Assembly (NCBI GenBank): GCA_947494445.1
Contig: CANLVD010000008.1
Coordinates: forward strand, 1-64,000
Direction: 5' to 3'
DNA: 64,000 nt
DNA from: an uncultured Paracoccaceae bacterium
GTDB lineage: Bacteria; Pseudomonadota; Alphaproteobacteria; Rhodobacterales; Rhodobacteraceae
Under the pieces are notes generated by a model, which was not told the DNA's origin, made no database searches, and saw only the letters and a program-made list of their open reading frames with translations. The position numbers and the translations under genes are program-made. Shown piece by piece: positions 55,099 to 64,000 of this stretch; within the stretch, counting starts at the first letter, position 1; the number at the start of each line of letters is the position of its first letter.

Positions 55099-56208
55099 TC
55101 AGTAGCGAATGGCGCCAGAGGTCACCTCGAACGGGGCCAGTTTTGTCCAGTTGAACGTCACACCCGTGCCCGGCACTTCAGGGGCCTGTGCACGTGCATT
55201 ATGCACTTTCAAAGGCCGCGTTGTGTAAGTGTCGATCGGGAAGGAATGCACTTCAAGCCAGCCCGGGTTGGGACGGGCGGAAACAAGGCTGACGTGTAAT
55301 TCCTGCATGCCGTGGGAACACACCGGAAGGCCATGTTTCTCGGACAACGCGGCGACCTCAAGCCACCCGGTGATCCCGCCACAGTTAGATGCATCTGGCT
55401 GGATGAAGGACAGTGCGGCCTGTTCGAACGCGTATTCGAACTCGTGGATCGTGTGCAGGTTTTCACCCATGGCCAACGGCATGCCTGTGGCCTCGGCAAT
55501 CTGTGCGTAGCCTTGATAATTGTCCGGGATCGTCGGCTCCTCGAACCACATCAGATCAAAGGGTTTCATGGCATTTGCAGCCTCGATGGACTGCTCAATG
55601 GACATGGAATAATTGGCATCCACCATGAAGGCGATGTCCGGGCCGATCAGATCGCGGATGGCAGATATGCGGTCGATGTCTTCGGCCAGAGTTGGCTGCC
55701 CGATCTTGATCTTCACACCATCAAAGCCCCGGTTCAGGTAGGTCTGGATACTGCCCAGAAGCTTGTCCTTGGAAAAGCCAAGATCAATCCCACCACAATA
55801 GGCGTTGCAACTGGTATCCTGACCACCTGCCATCTTGACCAGTGGCAAGCCTTCGGTCTTTCCCCGGATGTCCCAAAGTGCAATATCCACGGCCGAGATC
55901 GCAAAAGAGGCGATGCCACCACGGGCCACGTAATGCACATGCCAGTGCATCGCCTCGTACAATGCCTCGACGTCGCGCGCATCCTTTCCCACCAGAAAGG
56001 GCGTCAGATCATGGGTGATCATCGAGCGGATCGCATGTCCGCCCTTGCCGCCGGTATAGGTATATCCCGTGCCTTCCCGACCATTTTCAAGCCGGATGGT
56101 ACAGGTCACCAGTTGGAAATGCGTGTGGTCACCGTGTTTGGCATCCACCAGAACTTCGGCCAGTGGCACGTTGAACAGACGGGGAATAACAGCGGCAATT
56201 TTTGACAT
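55099..56208 (-). CDS. Mandelate racemase/muconate lactonizing family enzyme (sugar-acid dehydratase or cycloisomerase)
   Basis: 369 residues of the enolase superfamily, MR-like subgroup: a capping domain with [12 protein letters not shown], then barrel motifs VKIKIG (KxK base, near 165), VDANYS (Asp ligand), WFEEP (Glu), AMGENLHT (Glu) and [10 protein letters not shown] (His base). Family members dehydrate sugar acids. The N-terminal DAKHGDH motif is also one I associate with 3,6-anhydro-L-galactonate cycloisomerase, from memory only. It lies 104 bases after the 2-hydroxyacid dehydrogenase gene, in the same direction as the sugar-acid operon. Confidence 0.85.
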   Translation of the reverse strand: MSKIAAVIPRLFNVPLAEVLVDAKHGDHTHFQLVTCTIRLENGREGTGYTYTGGKGGHAIRSMITHDLTPFLVGKDARDVEALYEAMHWHVHYVARGGIASFAISAVDIALWDIRGKTEGLPLVKMAGGQDTSCNAYCGGIDLGFSKDKLLGSIQTYLNRGFDGVKIKIGQPTLAEDIDRISAIRDLIGPDIAFMVDANYSMSIEQSIEAANAMKPFDLMWFEEPTIPDNYQGYAQIAEATGMPLAMGENLHTIHEFEYAFEQAALSFIQPDASNCGGITGWLEVAALSEKHGLPVCSHGMQELHVSLVSARPNPGWLEVHSFPIDTYTTRPLKVHNARAQAPEVPGTGVTFNWTKLAPFEVTSGAIRY

Positions 56209-56312
56209 AACACAACCCGGGGTATTTTCGCTGGCACAACCAGACCGAAACTTGGTCCCTAAGTCAATCGCGGCAAAGGGTCGGTCGGGCTGGTTTCATC
56301 GGAGCGGTAGGA

Positions 56313-57257
56313 TCACTGGCACTCGGGCACCGGTGTCAGTGCGGTCCCATCCTTGAGGAATTGCAACAGGTTATTGACGGTCAGATCGCCCATGGCCTGC
56401 CGTGTTTCCACCGTGGCAGAGGCTGCATGCGGCATGAGCGTGACAGTGCTCATGGCTTTGAGTGCATCGGGGATATGCGGCTCACGCTCAAACACATCGA
56501 GACCGGCAAAGCCCAGTTTGCCCGATTGCAACGCGTCAATCAGTGCCGCTTCGTCAACAACAGAACCGCGTGCGACATTGATCAGGATGCCGCTTGGCCC
56601 CAAGGCCTCCATAACTTCGGCGTTGACCAGTTTTTCGGTCGCTGGGCCACCGGGGGTGATGCAGATCAGTGCATCGACCTCACGTGCCATCTCAACCAGA
56701 TTGCCAACGTACCTGTAGGGCACGTCTTTTGGCGAGCGGGAGTGGTAGCTGACATCGCAGTCAAATGCGCCCAGTTTGCGGGCAATCGTCTCGCCAATGC
56801 GGCCCAGTCCCAGAATACCGACTTTTGATCCTTCAATGGACCGGGTCAGTGGCGCATTTCCGTCCCGCTCCCAATCGCCAGAACGGGCATAGGCGTCGTC
56901 GTTGATCAAGTTGCGGCTGACGGCCAGCAGCAACAAGATTGCGGTATTTGCCACATCTGCGTTCAGCACGTTGGGCGTGTGGGTGACGATGATGCCGCGC
57001 GCATTGGCGGCATCGGTGTCGATGGCATCATAGCCCACGCCGTTGGACGCGATGATCTTGAGGTTGGGCAGACGGTCAAAGATCGGTTTTGGCACACCGT
57101 CATGACCGTTGGTAAAGACGTATTCAATCGCCTCGCCCGTGCTGGTCAGGAACGCGTCCACATCCTCGATCTTGCTGAGGGTATGGACTGTGAACGCCGC
57201 CTCCATCATTTCGGTCTGACGGGGCGGCGCTGTGCCGATGAGCAGAAGATCAGGCAT
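56313..57257 (-). CDS. D-2-hydroxyacid dehydrogenase
   Basis: 314 residues. The Rossmann motif GLGRIGETIA is near residue 150, with catalytic Arg in NVARGSVVDEAAL, Glu in DVFEREPHIP and His in LMPHAASAT. Related proteins reduce glyoxylate, hydroxypyruvate or 2-keto acids. Start ATG 57255-57257 overlaps the FAH-family gene by 8 bases. In this island it probably works on a 2-keto acid product such as pyruvate or glycolaldehyde-derived acid; that is inference. Confidence 0.9.
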   Translation of the reverse strand: MPDLLLIGTAPPRQTEMMEAAFTVHTLSKIEDVDAFLTSTGEAIEYVFTNGHDGVPKPIFDRLPNLKIIASNGVGYDAIDTDAANARGIIVTHTPNVLNADVANTAILLLLAVSRNLINDDAYARSGDWERDGNAPLTRSIEGSKVGILGLGRIGETIARKLGAFDCDVSYHSRSPKDVPYRYVGNLVEMAREVDALICITPGGPATEKLVNAEVMEALGPSGILINVARGSVVDEAALIDALQSGKLGFAGLDVFEREPHIPDALKAMSTVTLMPHAASATVETRQAMGDLTVNNLLQFLKDGTALTPVPECQ

Positions 57258-58098
57258 CTTCACCAACCGTCTGACGCTGTTTGCCGAGCTTTTCGATATA
57301 GACTTCCATCACGTCGCCCTTCTTAAGGTAGACAGGCGTGGGCTTCATGCCCATGCCCACACCCGGAGGTGTGCCGGTCGAGATCACATCGCCTGGATGC
57401 AAAGTCATCAGTTGGCTGAGATGCGAGACGATCTCGGCACAAGTAAAGATCATGGTCTTGGTGCTGCCGGTCTGGCGACGTTCACCATTGACGTCGAGGG
57501 TCATGTCGAGGTTCTGAACGTCACCCACTTCATCCTTTGTCACAACCCACGGACCGGTCGGGCCAAAAGTGTCGCAGGATTTACCCTTGGTCCACTGACC
57601 TGTCAGTTGGGTCTGGAAGTGCCGCTCGGAGACATCATTGATCACGCAATAGCCCGCGACGTGCTCAAGTGCAGTGTCTTCCGAGACATATTTGCATTCC
57701 GTCCCGATCACGATGCCCAGTTCCACTTCCCAATCCGTGTGGGTCGAGCCGCGCGGCATCATCACGTCGTCATTCGGGCCGTTGATTGCTGAATTGGCTT
57801 TGAAGAACAGGATCGGGTGCTCGGGGATGTCTGCACCAGTTTCAGCCGCATGATCCGAGAAATTCAACCCGATGCACAGAAACTTGCCGATGTTTCCGAC
57901 GCAGGCACCAATGCGGGGGTCACCTTCAACAACCGGCAGCGTGGCAGGGTCAATTGCACGCAGTTTGTCGAGTGAAGCCTCCGACAGGGTTGCACCTGTC
58001 ACATCTTCGATCACACCTGAGAGGTCACGCAGCGTGCCGGCCTCATCAACCATCCCGGGTTTTTCTGCGCCCTTGGCGCCATAGCGGCAAAGTTTCAT
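57250..58098 (-). CDS. FAH-family hydrolase, probable 2,4-diketo-3-deoxy sugar acid hydrolase
   Basis: 282 residues. The fumarylacetoacetase catalytic core starts near 70 (CIGLNFSDHAAETGA), with metal ligands in WEVELGIVIG and DVSERHFQ, and a late GDVISTGTPPGVGMG. The N-terminal MKLCRYGAKGAEKPG is common in 2,4-diketo-3-deoxy-L-fuconate/rhamnonate hydrolases. These cut diketo acids to pyruvate plus lactate or glycolate. It lies 11 bases after the dehydratase gene. Confidence 0.87.
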   Translation of the reverse strand: MKLCRYGAKGAEKPGMVDEAGTLRDLSGVIEDVTGATLSEASLDKLRAIDPATLPVVEGDPRIGACVGNIGKFLCIGLNFSDHAAETGADIPEHPILFFKANSAINGPNDDVMMPRGSTHTDWEVELGIVIGTECKYVSEDTALEHVAGYCVINDVSERHFQTQLTGQWTKGKSCDTFGPTGPWVVTKDEVGDVQNLDMTLDVNGERRQTGSTKTMIFTCAEIVSHLSQLMTLHPGDVISTGTPPGVGMGMKPTPVYLKKGDVMEVYIEKLGKQRQTVGEDA

Positions 58099-58109
58099 CT
58101 GTCTCTCCC

Positions 58110-59906
58110 TTAGTGGTTGTCGCGCGGCAGACCTTTGCGCGCGATGTCTTTGTAATTGTCGGCCCCTGCCAGCGTCATACCTTGGGCGAAGGGTTGGACC
58201 TTCTCCCGGAAGATCTCCTGCCACGGCGACTGGCTTTCAGGCACGTCGATGGAGCCGTTTGTCAGTTTGGCACGGCGCGCCTCTAGGGTTGCCTCATCGA
58301 CCAGCATGTTGGCGGTGCAGGCGCGCAGATCAATCGCGATCACGTCACCGGTTTGCACCAATGCCAGCCCCCCGCCATCTGCGGCCTCGGGCGAGGCGTT
58401 CAGGATCGAGGGCGACCCGGATGTGCCTGATTGCCGTCCATCGCCGATGCAGGGCAGGGCGTGGATGTTGCGTTTCAACAGGTATGCAGGTGGTCGCATG
58501 TTTACGACCTCAGCCCCACCGGGGTAGCCCTTGGGGCCAGCCCCACGCATGACAAGAATGCAATGTTCGTCGATGCCAAGGCTCTCGTCATCAATGCGGT
58601 GATGAAAATCCTCGGGCCCGTCAAAAACAATCGCGCGGCCTTCAAACGCGTCCGGCGTCTCGGCACTGGACAAATAGCGGTCCCGGAACTCTTTCGAGAT
58701 CACGGAGGTTTTCATGATCGCGCTGTCAAAAAGGTTGCCCTTGAGGTTGATGAAACCTGCATTCTCCAGCATCGGCTGGCTTGCGGGCAGGATCACGTCT
58801 GGGTTGGTGGAGCGCAGATCAGCGCAATTCTCGGCCATGGTTTTGCCGTTGGCTGTCATGACATCAGGGTGCGGCAGGTACCCTTCGGCAATCAACTCAC
58901 CGACCACAGCAGGCACGCCGCCTGCCTGATGATAGTCCTCGCCCAGATACTCACCTGCGGGCTGCAGATTGACCAACAGCGGAACCTCATGGCCTATGTT
59001 CTGCCAATCGTCATTGTCGAGGCTGACGCCCAGATGACGGGCTATGGCATTAAGGTGAATGGGCGCGTTGGTGGACCCACCAATGGCCGAATTGATCACG
59101 ATGGTGTTCTCAAAGGCCTGCCGCGTCATGATGTCGGAGGGGCGAATGTCTTCCCACACCATGTCGACGATCCGCTTGCCGGTCTCATAGGCGATCTGGC
59201 CGCGCTCGCGGTAGGGGGCCGGGATCGCAGCAGAGCCGGGCAACTGCATGCCCAAGGCTTCTGCCAGCGAGTTCATGGTGGAGGCGGTGCCCATCGTGTT
59301 GCAATAGCCAACTGAGGGGGCCGAGGAGGCGACCAGTTCCATGAACCCTTCGCCGTCAATCTCGCCTGCCGCCATCATCTCGCGCGCTTGCCAGACAATC
59401 GAGCCGGAGCCTGTGCGCTTGCCGCGGAACCAACCGTTCAGCATCGGTCCAACAGACAGGGCAATGGCCGGGATATTCACGGTGGCTGCCGCCATCAACA
59501 GGGCAGGGGTTGTCTTGTCACACCCGATGTTCAGCACCACGCCGTCAATAGGGTAGCCATACAGCGTTTCGACCAACGACAAGTACGCAAGGTTGCGATC
59601 CAGCATCGCCGTGGGGCGTTTGCCGGTTTCCTGGATGGGGTGCACGGGCACCTCGATCACCGTGCCACCCATGGCGATCACGCCGTCGCGGACTCGCTTG
59701 GAAAGTTCGATATGATGCCGATTGCATGGGCTTAGGTCGGAGCCTGTTTGTGCAATGGCAATAATTGGCCCGCCAGACTGCAGTTCTTGGCGCGTCAACC
59801 CGTAGTTGAGGTAACGCTCCAGATACAGCGCGGTCATTTCTGGGTTGTCCGGGTTGTTAAACCAGTTGCGCGAACGCAGGTCGTCGGGTTTGATTTTGTG
59901 GGTCAT
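58110..59906 (-). CDS. IlvD/Edd-family sugar-acid dehydratase
   Basis: 598 residues. Iron-sulphur cysteine motifs are seen in [22 protein letters not shown] and [12 protein letters not shown], and the late [10 protein letters not shown] is the family's catalytic serine region. Length and the N-terminal [21 protein letters not shown] pattern (core [16 protein letters not shown]) match pentonate dehydratases, not IlvD of valine synthesis. Probable substrates are D-xylonate, L-arabonate or a deoxyhexonate. Product: 2-keto-3-deoxy acid, which the SDR and FAH neighbours could process. Confidence 0.9.
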   Translation of the reverse strand: MTHKIKPDDLRSRNWFNNPDNPEMTALYLERYLNYGLTRQELQSGGPIIAIAQTGSDLSPCNRHHIELSKRVRDGVIAMGGTVIEVPVHPIQETGKRPTAMLDRNLAYLSLVETLYGYPIDGVVLNIGCDKTTPALLMAAATVNIPAIALSVGPMLNGWFRGKRTGSGSIVWQAREMMAAGEIDGEGFMELVASSAPSVGYCNTMGTASTMNSLAEALGMQLPGSAAIPAPYRERGQIAYETGKRIVDMVWEDIRPSDIMTRQAFENTIVINSAIGGSTNAPIHLNAIARHLGVSLDNDDWQNIGHEVPLLVNLQPAGEYLGEDYHQAGGVPAVVGELIAEGYLPHPDVMTANGKTMAENCADLRSTNPDVILPASQPMLENAGFINLKGNLFDSAIMKTSVISKEFRDRYLSSAETPDAFEGRAIVFDGPEDFHHRIDDESLGIDEHCILVMRGAGPKGYPGGAEVVNMRPPAYLLKRNIHALPCIGDGRQSGTSGSPSILNASPEAADGGGLALVQTGDVIAIDLRACTANMLVDEATLEARRAKLTNGSIDVPESQSPWQEIFREKVQPFAQGMTLAGADNYKDIARKGLPRDNH

Positions 59907-59914
59907 GATTGTCC

Positions 59915-60661
59915 TCAGCCCGACCAGCCGCCATCAATGATGTGGGGCTGTCCGGTGGTGAATGCGCTCTCATCAGAGGCAAGATAAACAACAAGGGCGG
60001 CGATCTCTTCGGCTTTTGCAATGCGGCCCATGGGTTGGCGGGCGACAAAGGCTTTCATGGCCGCGTCATAGTCACCGGTTGCGCGCAGGCGGTCATGCAA
60101 CGAGGGGCTTTCGACCGTGCCGGGGCAGATGCAATTGCAGCGGATGCCCTTTGTGATGTGATCAATAGCCACGGATTTCGTAAGGCCAATGACCGCAGCT
60201 TTGGTCGTGCCGTAGATAAAGCGGTTGGGTGCGCCGATGATGGACGAACACGCAGACGACATGTTGATGATCGAACCTGTGCCGCGCTCAAGCATGCCGG
60301 GAAGGGCGGCTGTGATCGTGCGAAACATCGAGCGGACATTCAGGTCAAACGCAAAGTCCCATTCGTCATCCGTGGCTTCCGAGATCGTGCCGTTATGCAC
60401 AAAACCCGCGCAATTGAACAACACGTCCGGGGCGGCCTTGGCCACACCATCTTTGACTGAGGCCACATCGCGGACATCCAGGGCAAATGTCTCAAGGTTG
60501 TCGGGGCTGTTGGCCGCCAGATCAGCCAGAGTATCGGCGTTCACATCTGTTGCAAAAACCTGTGCACCCTCTGCTGCCATAGCCAGGGCAGAGGCACGCC
60601 CGATGCCCTGTCCCGCCGCTGTCACCAGAGCGCGTTTTCCCTCAAGTCGTTTGGATTGCAT
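59915..60661 (-). CDS. SDR oxidoreductase, probable 2-keto-3-deoxy sugar acid dehydrogenase
   Basis: 248 residues. The cofactor motif [10 protein letters not shown] replaces the usual TGxxxGIG first residues, [10 protein letters not shown] follows, and the catalytic triad is in INMSSACSS (Ser) and YGTTKAA (Tyr-x-x-x-Lys). It ends IIDGGWSG, like 2-keto-3-deoxy-L-fuconate 4-dehydrogenases. With an upstream dehydratase and downstream FAH hydrolase it would oxidise the 4-hydroxyl. First gene of the operon, 8 bases before the dehydratase gene. Confidence 0.87.
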   Translation of the reverse strand: MQSKRLEGKRALVTAAGQGIGRASALAMAAEGAQVFATDVNADTLADLAANSPDNLETFALDVRDVASVKDGVAKAAPDVLFNCAGFVHNGTISEATDDEWDFAFDLNVRSMFRTITAALPGMLERGTGSIINMSSACSSIIGAPNRFIYGTTKAAVIGLTKSVAIDHITKGIRCNCICPGTVESPSLHDRLRATGDYDAAMKAFVARQPMGRIAKAEEIAALVVYLASDESAFTTGQPHIIDGGWSG

Positions 60662-60814
60662 GGAAATTCCCCCCGCCAATCGCGCAAAGCATGGTGTGTT
60701 CCGGGCCTGTATCTCCCGGTTGTTTAGATGATTTCAGAAATGCGCTTTCGCGCATCGATAAGAGATATTCGCCCGCCACGCAATGGACTTGCACCTCTAT
60801 GCAGGCTTGCAATG

Positions 60815-61450
60815 TCATGACATCAGGTTTCGGGCCAGATGGTCGGCGATGGCTTCTTTGCATCGTTGCGAATCCCGGTCGAGAGCCGCATCAAGGATCG
60901 CCTTGTGCTCGTCGATGTTCTCGGGAAAATATCCATAGCTGAAATCGGCTGAGACGCGTTGTTGCCGGAACTGGTCGTAAATCACCCGGTGGGTTTCGCG
61001 CATCAGTTCAGAGCCGCAGGCAGCCAGCAGGGTTTCGTGAAATTCCCATTCGAACTCGCACCAGACTTCAACGAAAGGAGTGATGTCACCTTCCTTACGC
61101 ACCTGCAATTCGACGTGGGACAGCTTGTGATGGGCAGCCGTCAATTGCGCTTCCCAGGCAACGCCGCCATTCTGGATCGACAATGTCGTACCTTCGCCCT
61201 CAAGCAATGTGCGGAACATTGTCAACTCATGCCGCCGTTCGGCCGAGAAGGGGCGGGCGCGAAACCCGCGCTGTTCGCGGAACTCCACAAGTCCCACTGT
61301 TGACAGGCGAAACAGGGTCTCCCGGATCGTGCTGGCTGAGCATCCGTAGTGGGTTTTCAGGTCGTCAGCCTGAAGACGCGTTCCCGGTGGCAACTGTGCG
61401 TTGGACAGGCGCTTGCGCAGATCGTCATATATGTCGAGGGTCTGAGGCAT
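60815..61450 (-). CDS. GntR family (FadR/FCD) transcriptional regulator
   Basis: 211 residues. The winged HTH (LSNAQLPPGTRLQADDLKTHYG, core GCSASTIRETLFRLSTVG) precedes an all-helical FCD ligand domain with metal-binding histidines (FEWEFHETLLAACG and IDEHKAILDAALD). It is upstream of the catabolic genes in the same direction, separated from the SDR by 153 bases, and divergent from the TRAP genes. It probably represses both units until a sugar acid binds. Confidence 0.93.
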   Translation of the reverse strand: MPQTLDIYDDLRKRLSNAQLPPGTRLQADDLKTHYGCSASTIRETLFRLSTVGLVEFREQRGFRARPFSAERRHELTMFRTLLEGEGTTLSIQNGGVAWEAQLTAAHHKLSHVELQVRKEGDITPFVEVWCEFEWEFHETLLAACGSELMRETHRVIYDQFRQQRVSADFSYGYFPENIDEHKAILDAALDRDSQRCKEAIADHLARNLMS

Positions 61451-61480
61451 CGAATCCCGAAGAAGATGGTTAACGCAACC

Positions 61481-61521
61481 ATTTCTGCGAAATCTCGATA
61501 TTGCAAGCAAATCTCGAAATT
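61481..61521. promoter_or_regulatory. Candidate GntR operators
   Basis: ATTTC-TGC-GAAAT (61481-61493) is a perfect inverted repeat. AATCTCGA occurs twice (61491-61498 and 61510-61517), 19 bases start to start, about two helical turns. All lie in the AT-rich region between gntR and the TRAP genes. Confidence 0.45.
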
Positions 61522-61649
61522 ATTTAGAATTTAAAAAAGGGTTGTTTGTGAGTAACGGCAGCGCTAACGTCAAAACGACGCAGCCGCATAACAGGCGATA
61601 AGACCTTTGCGCGAGAGGCGTTTTTTAACACTAGTTCTGGGAGGAACTC

Positions 61650-62675
61650 ATGAAGATTTTGAAGACAGCCGCATCAGCGGCTGCCGTCGCTGCCCTTCTC
61701 GCGGGAAGCGCTTTTGCCGACGGCCATGCAACAACAAAACTGCGCATCCAGACGCATTATGCGCCTGAGACCGTGTCAGGCAAACTGGCCGCTCAGTACA
61801 TGGAAGACATCCAGACCATGTCCGGTGGTGGCATCGAAGTTGAGATGTTCTACTCGTCTTCCGTTGTGAAGTCGGTTGAAACTTTCGACGCGGCTGCGAC
61901 CGGCATTCTTGACTGTGACATGACCGGCGGTGGTTACCAGACCGGCAAGAACTCTGCGTTCCAGTTCGTGGGCGACATCATGGGTGGCTACTCCACGCCC
62001 TACCAGCAGCTCAGCTGGTTGTATTTCGGTGGTGGCCGCGAAGCTGCCAAGCCACTGTACAACAAGTACGGCATGGAGCTGATTGGCTGGTGGGTATACG
62101 GCCAGGAGAGCTTTGCCTCCTCCAAGCCGATCACCAAGGTTGCAGACTTCAAAGACTGGAAATTCCGTTCCCCTCCAGGCATGGAAACAAAGATCTTCGA
62201 AAAGCTGGGTGCGAAGCCCATCGTGATGGACTTCACCGAGATCTTCACAGCGCTTGAGACCGGCATCATCGATGGTGCCGACGCCTCTGGTCTGGCCAAC
62301 AACGTTGGTCTGGGTCTTTACGATCTGGTGAAGTATGCAAACTTCCCAGGCTTCCACTCCATGCCGTCTGACCACCTGGCCTGTAACAAGACCGTTTGGG
62401 ATGGCATGCCAGAAGCACACCAGCGCATCATGCTGGTTGCAATGGAAGCGCTTGCTCTGCGCACTGCTCTGACATTCGAGAAGAAGAACGCCGAAGCTGC
62501 AGCTGAGTTGCGCGCAAACGGTGTGACCCTGTCCGAGTGGAATGCAGAAGAGCTGCAGAAGTTCCGCGATGCGGCACAAGCCACATGGCCTGAGTTTGCT
62601 GACACACCAGAAGCAAAAGCGCTGGTTGAAGCACATCTGGCCTACCTCGACCAGCTTGGGCTCGTGTCCAAGTAA
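61650..62675 (+). CDS. TRAP transporter solute-binding protein (DctP-type)
   Basis: 341 residues with a Sec signal (AAAVAALLAGSAFA before DGHAT). The DctP fold has YSSSVVKSVETFDAA, WKFRSPPGMETKIFEKLGAKP (core RSPPGMETKIFEKLG) with the conserved arginine, and FTALETGIIDGAD. It is divergent from gntR and next to the sugar-acid genes, so a sugar acid is the likely ligand. GGGAGGAAC lies 5 bases before ATG. Confidence 0.94.
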   Translation: MKILKTAASAAAVAALLAGSAFADGHATTKLRIQTHYAPETVSGKLAAQYMEDIQTMSGGGIEVEMFYSSSVVKSVETFDAAATGILDCDMTGGGYQTGKNSAFQFVGDIMGGYSTPYQQLSWLYFGGGREAAKPLYNKYGMELIGWWVYGQESFASSKPITKVADFKDWKFRSPPGMETKIFEKLGAKPIVMDFTEIFTALETGIIDGADASGLANNVGLGLYDLVKYANFPGFHSMPSDHLACNKTVWDGMPEAHQRIMLVAMEALALRTALTFEKKNAEAAAELRANGVTLSEWNAEELQKFRDAAQATWPEFADTPEAKALVEAHLAYLDQLGLVSK

Positions 62676-62691
62676 GTCGTTGATCTAGACA

Positions 62692-62722
62692 TGTCAGGGG
62701 CGGGCGCGCCTTGCCCCTGACA
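62692..62722 (+). promoter_or_regulatory. GC hairpin after dctP
   Basis: TGTCAGGGGC (62692-62701), 11-base loop, GCCCCTGACA (62713-62722): 10 perfect pairs between the dctP and dctQ genes, with no T-tract. Likely sets the ratio of binding protein to permease. Confidence 0.7.
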
Positions 62723-62754
62723 CCACATCGCTGAAAGCGGAGGCAGTTCCCAAA

Positions 62755-63324
62755 ATGGTTGAGCACGAACGCACCGGCCCCATCGACATGGTGACTTGGG
62801 GCTTCAGCCGCATCGCGATGTTCCTTCCTGCGGTCATCGTCGCCATCATGTTTTACGAAGTTGTGCTGCGCTATGTATTCGAGCGCCCGACCCTGTGGGT
62901 GAACGAGGCCTCGCTCTGGATGGGAGGCATGGTCTATCTGTTTGCGGGCCTATACGCCATGCAGCAACGCAGCCATATCCGCATCTTCATTCTCTATGAC
63001 ATAGTACCGCGCGGAGTGCGCAAGTTCTTCGACTTGCTGTCGGTTTTCTGCCTCGTAATCTTCTGTCTGGCAGTGATCTATGGCGGCTTTGGCGAGGCTT
63101 ACGCCAAATTCATGCGGTGGGAGAAGTTCGGCACCGCGTGGGATCCACCCATTCCCGCCACGATGAAGCCGCTGATCCTGATCACGCTGGCTGTTGTGAC
63201 GCTTCAGGCAATCTCAAATCTGATCTATGATTGGAACAAAGATCCTGAGAGCCATGATGTAACCGATGAGGTCGACATCAACATCGAAGAGATCAAGCGC
63301 GCTCAAGCCAATAAAGAGCTGTGA
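62755..63324 (+). CDS. TRAP transporter small permease (DctQ)
   Basis: 189 residues, four hydrophobic helices (ALSO VIVAIMFYEVVLRYVFE near residue 25, with the conserved Glu and Arg) and FAGLYAMQQRSHIRI. A charged C-terminal tail (EVDINIEEIKRAQANKEL) is longer than in the other DctQ of this window. Partner of the DctM gene 35 bases downstream. Confidence 0.93.
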   Translation: MVEHERTGPIDMVTWGFSRIAMFLPAVIVAIMFYEVVLRYVFERPTLWVNEASLWMGGMVYLFAGLYAMQQRSHIRIFILYDIVPRGVRKFFDLLSVFCLVIFCLAVIYGGFGEAYAKFMRWEKFGTAWDPPIPATMKPLILITLAVVTLQAISNLIYDWNKDPESHDVTDEVDINIEEIKRAQANKEL

Positions 63325-63359
63325 AATAAGCGTAAATCGCGCATCCGGGGACGTCTAAA

Positions 63360-64000
63360 TGTTTGATATCGGTACCATCTCGCTCGTGCTTTTGTTTGGC
63401 ATGCTGTTCCTGCTTGCAATCGGGATGCCGCTTGGCTTTGCCTCGGGGTTTCTGGCCGTCGTCGTGATGGTGATGAAGTTTCCACCCGATCTCTTATTTC
63501 GCAATTTTGGTACCGGACCTTTAAATATTCTGGCCCAGCGAATGTACGGGTTAACAACAGATTACGTCCTGATATCGGTGCCGTTATTCATATTAATGGC
63601 AACCTTATTGGAGCGTTCGGGCATTGCGCGCGACATGTATTCGTCCCTGTCTGTTTGGCTCAACCGCACCCGGGGCGGCATTGCGATTGTGACTTCGCTG
63701 ATGGCGGTCGTCATGGCGGCGATGTCCGGGATCATCGGGGGTGAGGTCGTACTGCTGGGCCTGATCGCCCTGCCGCAGATGCTGCGTCTGGGCTATGATC
63801 AGAACCTTGCCATTGGTACGATCTGTGCGTCGGGCTCGCTCGGGACCATGATCCCGCCGTCAATTGTTCTGATCTTCTACGGTTTGATCACGGAGACCTC
63901 GATCCATGCGCTGTTCAAGGGCGCGTTCGTACCTGGGTTCATCCTTGCCACGTTCTACATCATCTACATTCTGGTGCGCACCAATTTGAACCCGAGCCTT
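63360..64000 (+). CDS. TRAP transporter large permease (DctM), 5' part
   Basis: 213 residues visible; the frame is open at the window end. It reads MFDIGTISLVLLFGMLFLLA, then IGMPLGFASGF, DYVLISVPLFILMATLLERSG, GIIGGEVVLLGLIALP and GSLGTMIPPSIVLIFYG, all DctM motifs. Residues 46-83 are encoded with six TTA leucine codons, rare elsewhere in this window. No strong Shine-Dalgarno is seen; GGGGA lies about 7 bases upstream. Confidence 0.95.

Noticed and set aside
58431-59315. 294-residue plus-strand ORF
   Set aside because: It is antisense to the IlvD/Edd dehydratase with no domain or start signal.

Overview
The window reads as a chromosomal segment of a marine alphaproteobacterium of the Roseobacter type (Rhodobacteraceae). 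The basis is the moderately high GC coding DNA, two TRAP carboxylate-type transporters, a Roseobacter-style Hint-domain protein, a PraR-like XRE regulator, a DUF1127 protein beside a LysR gene, and the cluster SUV3-like helicase / S4 protein / FdxA / CarD. I see no insertion sequence, prophage, integron, CRISPR array or rRNA. One tRNA (Arg, anticodon CCG) is present. Genes are packed closely, with many 1-14 base overlaps, and no gene-free stretch exceeds 300 bases.

Layout. 1-4.4 kb: the 3' part of a large secreted PA14/cadherin-like protein, then a two-gene unit of a small-molecule phosphotransferase and an enolase paralogue lacking several catalytic residues. 4.6-12.6 kb: a Bax-inhibitor-1 membrane protein, an ABC exporter pair divergent from a TesA-type esterase, DUF1127/LysR, an amidinotransferase-fold enzyme and a quinone oxidoreductase. 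12.8-22.5 kb: housekeeping genes typA, a PraR-like regulator, hisN, a hydrolase/SCP2 pair, a TPR protein, the RNA helicase, S4 protein, fdxA and carD. 22.5-25.7 kb: cobS/cobT, a small ArsR-AHSA1-YciI cassette and tRNA-Arg. 25.8-30.1 kb: hisB-hisH and hisA-hisF-hisE on the minus strand, separated by two plus-strand genes. 30.2-38.7 kb: lipocalin, cytochrome P450, serS, Hint protein, yajC-secD-secF with two small followers, and a stand-alone Lrp-type sensor domain.

38.7-55 kb is accessory metabolism. A minus-strand operon encodes an N-formylglutamate-amidohydrolase-like enzyme, a TRAP transporter, a glutamine-synthetase-like ligase, an aldehyde dehydrogenase and an iron alcohol dehydrogenase. 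Together these could form a complete gamma-glutamylation route for an imported amino alcohol. A divergent RpiR regulator separates it from a plus-strand ABC importer of the glycerol GlpSTPQUV type, whose two ATPases have complementary defects. A BlaI/M56-peptidase pair follows without any beta-lactamase.

55-64 kb is a sugar-acid catabolic island: an enolase-superfamily dehydratase or cycloisomerase, a 2-hydroxyacid dehydrogenase, an FAH-family hydrolase, an IlvD/Edd dehydratase and an SDR. It is controlled by a GntR/FCD regulator and divergent from a second TRAP transporter that runs off the window. A recurring theme is a strong GC-rich hairpin directly after each of the three solute-binding-protein genes.
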